This document shows positions 24,553 through 36,100 of a DNA stretch of 64,000 bases, piece by piece. The notes under the pieces were generated by a model, which saw nothing but the letters and a program-made list of their open reading frames with translations, had not been told where the DNA came from and made no database searches. A program made the translations under genes and the position numbers. The stretch lies in contig NC_036447.1 of assembly GCF_002775205.1 (NCBI RefSeq), positions 15,544,501 to 15,608,500 of the forward strand. The letters are read 5' to 3'. The DNA is from Xiphophorus maculatus. Lineage: Eukaryota; Chordata; Actinopteri; Cyprinodontiformes; Poeciliidae. Each line of letters opens with the position of its first letter. Position 1 is the first letter of the stretch.

Positions 24553-24894
24553 TTAGATCAGGATTGGCAAACTCATTTTGGTTTTGGGCCGCATTAAGAT
24601 CATGAATGTCCTCAAAAGGACAACTCAAAGCTGAGGCAGAATGTAAAACTACCCATTAACAAACTTAAAATTTTACAGCTTTCAACTGTGTTTGATTAGT
24701 ACTGCTTATAATGTAACAATTTTTACATTGATTTAATTTGGACATATTTATATGAAAACTGATTCGATTCGACTGATGAAACAATGTTTAAGCGCACAAC
24801 TGTTATGTTAGAGTTCAGTTTATGTGATGATCAAGAGTACAGATTCTCGGATTTGGCCAGCAAGTCTTGAGTTTGACACCTGTGGTTTAGATCA
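24553..24894. mobile_element. hAT-like MITE with candidate 8-bp target duplication
   Basis: TTAGATCA at 24553-24560 is repeated at 24887-24894. Just inside are related inverted ends: GGATTGGCAAACTCA on the left and TGAGTTTGACACCTGTGG on the right. These ends resemble the common fish hAT terminus with GTGTCAAACTCA. The body of about 325 bp is non-coding and includes a GGGCCGCATT block. Confidence 0.6.
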
Positions 24895-24982
24895 AAGCAG
24901 ATTCATCAACATCGGCAAAAATGAGGTTTAAATAGATTCACAAAAACTTACAGCTGCACAGAAAGGTGACTATGAATGACTG

Positions 24983-25050
24983 GTGGGGCTGAATACAAAT
25001 GCAAACAACTCACTTTTCAGATTTTTATTTGTTGAAAAGATAATGGGACA
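24983..25050 (+). mobile_element. Tc1-like 3' end fragment
   Basis: GGGGCTGAATACAAATGCAA and 'ACTTTTCAGATTTTTATTTG' are typical of the region just after the transposase stop in a common fish Tc1 family. Only about 70 bp remain. Confidence 0.5.
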
Positions 25051-26674
25051 TGAAGACTACTGCAACAACATGCAGATATAGTCTAATGTTATTTACCATG
25101 AGGAGCTCCTTTTGTAGACAAATAGCTCTCATTTCCCTTAAAACGGGTCAGATCACAGATTGTTTGACAGCCTGTCTCAAACTTATCTTCGGTCCGCCGC
25201 TGTGGAATGAGCGGCGCTCCCAGTAACATTTGTGGGAAAAGTATCACTGTGTGGTCACAAGTTACTTAGGCATGCAAAAGAGATAATTCAGTCATAACCA
25301 TAAATTGCAAGTGTGTGGGAATGAAATGTTAGTGAGTGGTAATTTCTGAGAAGCAGATAACTGTGGCCATGGCCTAATAATAGATGATCACAAGATACAG
25401 AATGTATCATTTGTTTTACTGACAGGACAGTAGGTGTCCAATGTGAGTATTATCAGCTCTGATGGGTGCCAAACTTCTGATTTCACATAATCATCATCTT
25501 GTGGTTGATTACAACATGCTGTGAGGACTATGAGTTAAAAAAGCTATCATTATGCTCTCTAAAAATCCCGCTGATTACCAAACCGAAGCAACAAAACACT
25601 TCATTACCAAACCTCAGTGAGCTATTTTAACCCACCAATGTTACCAGGAGGGGATGGGGGTGGGGGGAGTTCACAGCGAGGCCTTTCAACTAATTCACCA
25701 AATTCAGCTAACCAGAGGACAAAATGTATCCACAAAAGCACGGCTCAGAGCTGAAGTACGTGTGGCACGAAACAAAAGCACGTTGTACCGATACAGAAAG
25801 GAGGGGGGAGGCGAAAGCACCAGAAGACTGCAGAGAAAAAGCAGGAAAAAAGGATAAACTGCAATGTGTGTTTGCATGAATGAAAACCCTGGTTCACTCC
25901 AACCTGCTGACCACTGACTATGGCAGTGTAGCTGAGAGAAAGGAGGGTCAGCTCCAGCTGCTCCCTTATGTGCGTGTATGTGCGTCCACTAAAAGGATAT
26001 GCTGATTACACGCTGAGGCCAGGACTGGTGGTGCTGGTGCCAGTTCACTGACTCGTGCTCCTAAAAGCAGAGGTACCGAAAAAAAAAAAAAAAAAGAAAT
26101 AAAAAAAAAAAAGAAAATAAGTGACAATAAATAGATTTACACATTTGTGGCAAGAGAGATGAAATAGCTGACACTACAGCATATTTTGAGGGAAGATTTC
26201 ATTTTCATTCTGTTGTGTTCCAGAAAATCAATTCTGTTGCAGGATCCGTGAAGTGACTTTCACAGCTTTGCTTAAAAGTCTCCTGCTTTCATCTGTGAAA
26301 TACATGAACCTTAATCTGATGACATTAATACAGAAAAAAAGGGCAATGAAAAACTAGAAGCGTTACTTCTATTAAACAGCTCAAAGACCTTGGGTTAGAA
26401 CGTATATTTTTGACTTGAAATCTAAATTTTGCAGACAACTGGATTAGTCAGAGTAATGCCTGGGTAATGGTAACACAATCAAACGTTTCACATTTAAGCA
26501 GACAAAACTGTTCCAGAGTTGTCCCTTTGAGATTTATGTAGATCTGTAATGTTTTAAAACCTGTTCATCTGCTTTGTACACGGAAAAGAGGAAGAAATAA
26601 AATATAACACATGACCTTAGGCCTAAGCAATCAAGATTTCGCCTTCTCATAAAGTGCTTTTTAAATGAAACAAA

Positions 26675-26682
<8 letters not shown>

Positions 26683-26762
<80 letters not shown>
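26683..26762. repeat. (AT)40 microsatellite
   Basis: Uninterrupted AT dinucleotides for 80 nt, preceded by an A-rich run. On the rnf24 strand it starts about 405 nt after the stop codon. It is expected to be length-polymorphic. Confidence 0.97.
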
Positions 26763-26764
<2 letters not shown>

Positions 26765-27166
26765 TAGTGTAGTGAAGTTCTTGGCTTTTGCGTTTTCTTC
26801 TTCCTCGTCTTTTGCTGGTGCCCTCCAGAAAAGCGCTTTGGTTGTGAAAAAGTAACAAAAAGAAACTTCTTCTAGATTCATCGTCCATGAAGTAAATACA
26901 ATAAAATAAAAAGAACAGCTGATTATCAGCCACTTGGTGCTGACATAAAGGAAATCCTTTCTTTATTTTTGTAACTGATGCAAAAATAAAAAGAGGTGAT
27001 GACGACCGAGGACTCTCAGTTTTTGTGAGCTTCTGCTCAGTTATTCCAGTTTGTGTCAGTTCACACCCTCCCACCAAAGGGTACCTGTTTAAGGTGTGAG
27101 TGTGAGCGTTGGGATGTGGTTTGTTGTGTGTCCGCCGGCTGCTTTCCGAGAGGGGATCAGCATCCG

Positions 27167-30100
27167 CTACACCAGGTTCTCGGCGCCAGGCAGGGGCTGC
27201 TGGACGGGCATGGGGGGCTCTGTGGTGCCGGCCTGCTGGGCGAGCTGCAGGACGGGCATGTTGCACAGCGGGCACACTTTCCTCACCTCCAGCCACTTAA
27301 TGAGGCACCTGAGGGATAGAAAAATGAGCCAAAGTATGTTTAAAATGTCAGATTTAGAAAAAAAAGAAAAACATTTTAGCACCAAAAACTATTTAGCTGG
27401 TTCTTCAAATCATCCCATAAACTCTTACTGGCCAGGAATGACCTTTCAAAACAGAAATAAATATAACCAAAAAAAAAAGACATCTTTAAACACTGAAAAA
27501 ATCATTTTATATAGTTTGGAAATCTTGAGAGAGAAGAACTAATGCTAGAAATCGAAGACTAAATAAATGAGCAGATAAGAAAACAAATTAGGAAGAAATA
27601 AAAACAAACAATTTCAAGCTAATAAATATAATCTAGTGAGGCAAGAATATAGTTAGAACATAAGATGTAATAATGTAAATAAATTGGAATTGGGGGTAAA
27701 AATCCTGTTCGAGAAATTCCTTTTAACTTTATTTATCTGAAAACAAAACTTGAATATCTTAGTGTGACCCAGGGCAGCGATAAATGAGCTGTCAGCTGTA
27801 ACAGCCTATCAGTCAGAAATCACATTCATATCCATATCATATCCTTGGGATGCCCTACTTCATTCTGGTGGGACGTTCAATCAGGCATCACTGTCTACTC
27901 AGATTGTAAAATATGCACAAACAATCCAGAGGTCACAAAGATGTCCTCCTCTGGCCACGTGAGTATGTGCTACGTTAAAATAAAAATAAAACCTCACAGA
28001 AAATCCCCTTAATCACCTTAAAAATTAAACAGAGTCAGCTGGTCTAGTTATCAGTAGAAAAAAAAGTACATCTAATCACCTGAATCATCATATTATGACA
28101 GCTGAATCATTTAACGCGCATTAAAAATATGAAATGTGAAAGAGTCCAGAATGTATGATTTCTGAACGTTGCAAACAAAACTCATATCATAAGCGTCAAG
28201 GTGTTTGTTTGACCCCTGATGGCTTCTCTGGGAAGTCATCACAGTGAGCAGAAGTGATGTGTGCGCGCAAATGAGTGTGTGACAAGCCGTTAGCAAGCTT
28301 ATATTCCCATGATTTGATTAATGTAAAGCAGTTTCATAAATGAGGAGAGCACAGAAAATGTGCTGGTGGCAATTCTGATCTTTGGAAACCAAATGAGCGT
28401 CATTAAAGATACTTTAAGCAAGGCTTCAGACGCTTTTAAAACTTTTTTACCCTTCCTTTAGTTATTTTTATCACATAAGGATAACATGAATAAATTTAAA
28501 AAGAAACTTCCAAATGCTGATTTTATTATTGAAAGATAAATGATCCAATCCAACCCTGTGTGAATCTGAAAGCCTTTAGAAATTGGCCTGTGGCTCCGAG
28601 CTTAAATTTTCCTGATGTTTTGCTTTTTAAACATTTTCATATTATTGTTAATTTTCTAGTTAAGTGATTAATTTGACAGTGATCTGGCTTGGTTATGTAT
28701 AGATATATTTAACCAGGTGGGTTTTTTTCTCTTAAGTGAAAACATGATTTAAGTTTACTCTTTCCACCCCAAGTTAGCTAAGTCAGAGTCAACCTGAGAA
28801 CTTTGTAAACTTTCCAAATGTCTTGAATTTGTCAGTCAGTTGTAGATACTGTATGGCTTATTGCTTTTTTCCATTCAAAAAATGGATGGATTTAGAGGCT
28901 CTCTGTATAAAACTGCATGGTTTTACTAGTAAACACATTAAAAACCGTCTCTGGTTTGAAGTCTTTCAGCCACTGGGGGAAAACTAGGTCAAAGGATTCA
29001 AATAATGTAAACAACTCAGTTGAAACGTTGGGACATGAGGGGAGATGTGGGATGAAGTTAGCTCATCTAATCCATTATGATCTGTGTTTTCCACTCCAAA
29101 CATCTTTAGTTTTATATTCATCTACTGTTGAATTTTAAATGTCACACTTTTTCTTTATGTCACCAATCACTGCAATTTCAACAAAAAGCAGACGATAGGA
29201 TTTATAGACATTGCCCCTTTTTGGAAAAAATAAATCTGTTTTTCACTTCATGTATACTTTAGTTTGACTGCACAGTCCCGGACAAAAGCCTATACTTACT
29301 TCCGATGAAAGGCATGTTTGCATGGACAGATCCCCAGCTCATCTTTCTGTTTGAACTCCTCCAAGCACACCGCACATATCTGAAAGAAAAGGTCAGAGCT
29401 TTAGCCACAATTTCTGTATAAAGCGTGCAGGACCTGGAAATGTGTTGATAATTCAGTTCACTTTGGTTCCCTCCGCACTAATCTCAGTTTTGTGTCGGCG
29501 GACTGCAAACAAACCGCTCAGGCGAGCCATGAATGTCTGGTTCACAAAGAAAAACACAGCTGTGGCCAAAATCCACACAAAAAGACAATAAAAGGACGGG
29601 AAAAACAGAAGAGTAACTGACCAACTATGTCCGGTTATACAAGTCTGACTACCTGTGGCCTTTTTCTGACTTAACGGGAAGGCAAATGTCGTCACTGGGA
29701 AAGCTTTTCAAACAAACATTGCGATGCGATTCTCTAAATGTTGTCAATGATGGATTCCAGATGGACAGGCCAATCCACTGATTCCAATCCATTTTCCTGA
29801 AGAAAACATTCCTTTAATAATGTTTAAAAAGATTTAATGAAAACCAGTTTTCATCTGTTCTCTTTGGCAGGAGCACACCTCTGCATCAGACTCATATAAC
29901 CAGCAGTAGACCTTGTAACTTATTGTTTTGCTATTTCAGTCAGTCAGTTTACTATAACTCACTGAAAAGGAGCTGTACCCAGTGATCAGACTAGGACTAT
30001 TTGTTCAATAATCTGCCATTTGAGGCGAAGCTATCAATGCCTTGGATATTTTGGGATGCCAAGTATTATATCTCAGACTGAAGCCTGTACAAAACTTTAT

Positions 30101-33100
30101 TGTAAATAACTAAGTTGTTTTAAAGTACAGAAATACAGTTTTTAGGACATTTATACTTTAGATCCTGTCCATCACCAGTAGTGCTCAAATGTTTGTTTAT
30201 TGTGTCATTGTTGTAGAGTTAATGCAATTTGGTACTAAATATACATTTATTGGGTGCTGTGGAAGCCAGAAGAGAAGTATTGGTAGTCCTTGAACATTTT
30301 CCCATTGCATCATGTCGCAACCACAATCTTTAATATATACATAGGACAAATATTTGTGCATACTAAGTGAAAAGAAAGTCTGTAGGTACCTCGTTTTACT
30401 GTTTCCAGTGGTTTGTAGATCACAAATTGAGCAAAATGTTTGTAAAATTTCCATTTCTACATTCACTTCTGTGACATTCTGTGATTTTGGGAAAGTTTGA
30501 ATTAAAGCTTACAGGACTACTGGTAAAAGGGATTTGTTTTTCTCTGTCAATCTCAACTGTGAGTGTGAAATCTCAGGCAAGGCATTCAAGAAAAGGAAGA
30601 ACATTGATCTGTTCTTCAATGCAGAGAGCAAAGCAGACATCCAAACAAATAGCTGCTCTGTGTCCAAAACTGGTCAGAAGAAAAAGCTTCGAGCCCCCAT
30701 ACAGTTCTTTTCAGGCACAGCTGTCTGTCCACCCATAAATCTGGGTGGCTAAAGGAGTCATTGTTACAGCTGAAAACCTTCTACCATAAAAGAGCTGTCC
30801 ACTAAGTGAATGAAGGTTTGTGAGTGTGGGTAGACGAACTGTTTCTATGCTCATGCTTTTGTAATTTGATTTCCTGTCAGCCGCTGAATTAGTTGTTTTT
30901 AACTCTTGGAGCAGGTTGGTGTGGGCACAGTGTGGCCTGTCATCTCAGGTCATTGACCAGACATTAACTGCACACTCCGTCCATAACAAGTCTTTTGTGA
31001 GATTGATGCCAGGAATGTTTGCAACTTCATGCAGCACCATTTCAATGTGATTCAACTAATGCAGTTGGCAACATGCAGGGTTCCCATGCAATCTCCAAAA
31101 GTCTTGAGGAATCTGAAGTTAGCTATTTTCAAGGTCAAAAAATATTTCCCATTGCTTATTCTCTATCCCTTCCTCCCTATGTGGAGGAAGGGATAGAGAA
31201 TATCTGTTCATCCATCCATCTGTCCAACCATCATGTTTATCTATACAGACTGAACTCTGAAGAAATCTCCACCAAACTTTTTCTTGCATTCACATATTTA
31301 AAAAGTGCAGAAAATGACAAATTGGAATTTGTCAGGTCACACAGAAGGTAAAATAGCAATTTATTAATCTGTGGTTTGATAGTCTTAATTTATGTGCTCC
31401 TCTGTATTTGGCAATAAAGAAATTGACTGACGCAGAGTCTAACAGTGATGCTTGAAGGTATTTTTTTACAACCAAAAGACAATAAGAATCAAAACTAATT
31501 TAGCCTTTAGGTAAAAATAGACTTTTAGTTTTTGAGCTCATCCATATTTAATTCTTGTCTATTTAGCTGTCTGTTTGGATCCTGCTCTAATTTAAGAAGA
31601 ATCTGTTTTCATTGGGGAAACGGTTGTAAATATTTGATCTCAGCAAGCGTGACCCTAGATGTGCAGCCACCGCTGTGATCACGGGCCTCACGCCATCATG
31701 GGTGGTCCCCGGCTGTTAATCTAATTAGGAAAGCACGTGGAGGCCTGTGAACCCTGGCGCTGTTAACCAAGATAGCTTGAAAGCATAAACAAAACATGAA
31801 AAATGCTTCTCTGCTAAACAACCATTAAGTTTGCTAATCTTGGGCTGGATGAATGGATGAGAGTTAGGATGAAGTTCTCTGAATAAATGAATCTTAATAA
31901 ACATTTTGTAAGTTTAAGGCTTAAGAGCTTTGTGATGTCAGCTCCCTGAAATATCTTTTCTTCTCTGCCTCCTTACAGATTTATTTAGTTTTTGCTACTT
32001 GTTCACACTTGTTCAGATCATCCAAAAGAAGTTAGCATCAGTCAAAGACAATTTGAATAACTAAAAATGCAATTTTCAAATGATGATTTCATTTATTAAA
32101 GGGAGAGCTATAAAAATCAGCCTGCCTTATGGGAAAAAGTATTTGCCCCCTAAACCTTACAACTATTGGTGCAGACCTTGGTAGCACCAAATGGCATTAA
32201 CTGTCTGTGATGACTGCTGATGTTGGAATCTTGTCCCACTCTTCTTTGCAGAATTGTTTTAAACGTATCAATATTGGAGGATTTTAGAGTATAAATGATC
32301 TGTCTTAAGGTGATGGCAAAGCATCTCAATTGGATTGAAGTCCAGACTTTCACTAGGCCGATACATATCCTTCATTTTGTGCAGCCATTCAGAGGTGGCG
32401 TTGCATAGTTCTCACCATTTTATCAAACAAAGTAAACCAAAAGTCAAATTACTGACAGATGTCATAAATACAATCAGTATTTGTTTTACATTTAAAAGGT
32501 CTAAAAAAAATTACCTTGATCACTTTAATGCAAAAATATTTTGAACTATATTGCATGGAAGTTCACTGTTTACATAACACGTTTTTTCTGTGTGCCAAGC
32601 AGGCTGGTTAATTTCAGGATCAAAAAAAACTGTGAAGAGACTCTTCTAGAAGATCTGATTAGGTTGCACATCAGACGCATGCCTTGACCTGTAAACCAAT
32701 CCCAAACAAAGCTTCGTTTTTTTGCTTTCCATTAAAATGCTGAAATTCAACCTAGCCTTACTCATGCCTCCAGGATAATCCTTTACATTCAAAAGTGGGT
32801 CATCCAGTCTGAGTTGAGTGTGCATTATTGTCCTTGACTTCTTTATTTTGTTTCAGTCCTGAATCACATTACACTTTCTCTCAGTTCCTAAATAAAAAAA
32901 ATTAAAAAAAAACACTCATATGCCCGGAGGGCCCAACGGGAGGCTGGCAATAAACTGTGCTGGAGTTGGTGTAAAGATGAGATTCCCAGTGCTAAAGGGT
33001 TCTTAGCACTGGGTTCTTCAAGGGGCTCTTGACTGGAGTTCACCAGGACTCTAATTCAAACCTGGTTCTGCTGTTTGCTTGTAATTTTCCAACTAAGCTT

Positions 33101-36100
33101 AGGGGAGGTTACTATTACGCAATAGTGTCACGGCGGAGACTGACGACTTAAACAGGAGATGGTAGTTTTCACATGGCAATGAGTCATGTGAGCACCAAAT
33201 GAAGAAAACAATGAATGTCCCAGCCTTTACTGCTGCCTGAACAAACAAATATATAACAAAGCTGAGCAAAAAGATTCCCCAAAAAGCATAGCTGAGTTAC
33301 ACTTTGATCACATCACAAACCACAATGCATTTTATTGGGATTTATGGCTTTGAGGTAAAAAAAAATTTGAGGCTCTTTTTAAAGATTTTCATTTCAATTT
33401 AAGAGCAGGAGTTACAAAACATTAGTTTCCTCAACCATTTCATACACTATATTTAACTTAAGAACTTAAACAAGTCTAGTTTTTGTCAACTTAAGTTGAT
33501 GTTTTTTTGAGTCTGCATGTGATTTCAGTGTTTTTATACCTAGGTTGTCTTACTTCAAAACATTCACATGGTGTACAGTAAGCTTCACTGCCGTTAAGGT
33601 TCGAATAACATCCATGTTTTCAAACCAAACCTTGTTAAAAGCACGTTTCCATGATGAGGTAGCCGTTAGCAGATACAGAAATATTTTCATTTTAATAGCT
33701 ACACAACAAGTCAGGTTCAGGAGCTTTTGCACAACACAGCCTGTTATTAGCTTCCACCTAAACACAACGCTAAGTGAACACAACATGTTTGCTCAACATG
33801 TTGAACAATGTTCAACTATTGAACAATGTTCAACTATTGTTCAACTATTGCTGAACAATATTTCAACAATAGTTTGCTGTTGAGCTACTGTTCAACAGCA
33901 ACAGCAAACAACTTTCTATTTTATGATCCAAAAACGGAATAAGTTAAATTCAGAGTATTCCAACGACGACAAAAGAGCAGACAATTTTCATATTGAAAAA
34001 TCTAAAAAGTTTAGTGCTTACCTCATGCAAGTTTAGCTCTTTGACTTTTTCCTTCTGAATGACCTGAAAGGGAAACCAAAAATCTGATGAGAAACATCCT
34101 TTTTAATATAGTTAAAGGAAACAATTCTATTGTATTATTCATTATTTTAGACAATGAATAAAATAGATTTGATAGAATAAGTTCAAATCAGCTGCTGATT
34201 TGAACTTGGATGGATGGATGTTTTCAAATAAAACATCCATGTGTAGAAGTGTTTGCAAACTCTGAGCTTGATGCCGTTCCATAACCGGCAGAGTAGTCGA
34301 ATGTTGTGATGTTTTGAGGTTACAAGTCGAGAGTGTGAGTGCACAGGGAAATTACGTTATTGTTTTTTTTTTAAAGAAGCAACAACAGTCTTAAAATACC
34401 AACAGCTGTCAATCTAACTCAACAGAAATTGTGTGCTTCAAAGATAAGGGGGTTTAGGACTTTTTTTTCTCTGCAATTTGATAGACTTTATGCATTTCAC
34501 TACCCCAGTAAAATATATTTGATACGTAATGCACAATGTAATACATCACTATACATTTCTGCATACTCATCATCAGCATAAATATCAGATCAATTTTCTG
34601 CTGTATCTTTGAGTTGGTGGAAGATGGACAGCTGTGTTTTAAAAATAATAATAAGAAGAAGAAGAAACAAGAACTTGGTGCACATATTCAAGATTACTGC
34701 ATATTTTCTCCAATCCACACATGGTCAAAATCGAGTGTACAGGCTCAGATATACACATACTCCCTGACTAATATTTGGTTACACCTCCATTAGTAACTTT
34801 CTGTCAACACTGTGTTTTGAATCCATCAATGAGATTCTGATAAAATTCTAGCTGGATATTTGACAACTTTTCTACACAGAACTGGTACAGATCATCTGAT
34901 GACTGAACATCAAATATTTACTTCCCAGAAACACAGTAATAATCCATTTTGAAATAGATAAAGCATGTCAACATTAAGCTCCTGGAATAGCCAGAACCTC
35001 AACCCTATTTAACATCCCAATATCAATCTGTGCAAAATTGCAGTTGCAAAAACTGTGTGGATGCAATAATTCATGGCGTTCTTTCAGACTCTCCATTCCT
35101 ACAAAACATTTGCCCATTTGGATCGACTTTTACTGTCCTTGATGCCCAAAACTCAATAAACATCTTAGGAGGCTTTACACTAGAGTTGTATTGTGCGTTT
35201 TAAATTAACCAGAGTTTTACCCATGAATATAAAGCCTTTATTTGGGGGCAGGAGTGAAAGCTCAGCCAAACACCAGTTGGGAGAAACAACTGAACTCTGA
35301 CACATCTGAACAGGTATTTAGAAAAGTCCGTTCCAAGCAACCAACCAAATTAAATGGGTTTTTCCTTTCCTCTCTTAAGAACAGTGTCTATCTTCATTCA
35401 TAATTATGCCAGAAGATAGCTGATGGGTTTTGATTTGGAACCAGCTAAGAAATATCAATTCAAACCTCAGTAGAGTGTATGTATATATTTGACCCTGTGA
35501 TGATAAGAGAAAACCAGTAGACCAAACCAGTGCACCCATTTCTTGGTTTTAAAGTGATTGCAGTAGTATGGTGTATAACCTTTCCACACTGCAAAAACAA
35601 AGAGATTAGATGTAACATTAATGTTAATTAAAATTATATTCAAGTCAATGATAAATGCATGCAAAATTCAAATAGGAACTGTGTGAGTGTGTTTGCAAGC
35701 GTTATCTTACTTGTTTGTATGCATATAGTTCTTTGTGTGCCTGGTGCCGTAACCTGGGGAGACGGACAGACAAAACACCTTTCTGATTAGTAATTGACTG
35801 ATAAACATTAACATGGATACATATCCTGCATCCTGCAATGGTGGACAAAAAAAAAAAGAGGTGGACAAAACTGGCTTTGATTAAAGAGAACAAATTATCC
35901 AACAACGTTGGCATTCATGTAAATTAGCAAACGCATCAGAAGATAATTTTACATATAATATTCTTAGAGAGAAGGTCAAAAAAGAAAGAGCAGAATAAAT
36001 GTCTTGGCAGAGTGTGGTGAGTCACAAAGTTCAGTCTGTCATTTAATTCACCAGGCCAAAAATAACTTCCTGACTAAAAACATATGGCTTTAATCAACCA

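Larger units (their letters stand above)
22851..27166 (-). other. Probable rnf24 3' UTR and downstream region
   Basis: No coding exon is recognisable between the rnf24 stop and ccdc86. Minus-strand AATAAA signals occur at 26962-26967 (about 200 nt after the stop) and near 22884-22889, so short and very long 3' UTR isoforms are both possible. Some stretches are GC-richer and less repetitive (about 23480-23720 and 25880-26060), as conserved UTR often is. The long-UTR reading is inference. Confidence 0.4.
29380..34021 (-). other. rnf24 intron between exons encoding the RING start and the [11 protein letters not shown] linker
   Basis: 4.6 kb intron. It contains two perfect hairpins (31157-31202 and 32985-33013), a possible conserved element (31635-31775), Tc1-like pieces (32130-32385 and 33290-33365) and a short tandem repeat (33803-33838). 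The open frame near 30481-30752 has no recognisable domain. Confidence 0.6.

Noticed and set aside
26534..27296. Minus-strand open frames containing a long alternating Tyr-Ile run
   Set aside because: The run is a translation of the (AT)40 repeat joined to UTR and to an out-of-frame part of the last rnf24 exon.
27053..27542. Plus-strand frames of 63-148 aa over the last rnf24 exon
   Set aside because: Shadows of the real minus-strand coding exon.
30481..30752. Two overlapping plus-strand frames (85 and 72 aa) with a Cys/Lys-rich, protein-like look
   Set aside because: They lie within an rnf24 intron and have no recognised domain and no convincing splice or promoter context. Left as chance or an old relic.
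33545..33883. 112-aa frame ending in a repeated EQCSTI unit
   Set aside because: The repeated end is the 18-bp tandem duplication read in frame; the rest is intronic with no similarity.
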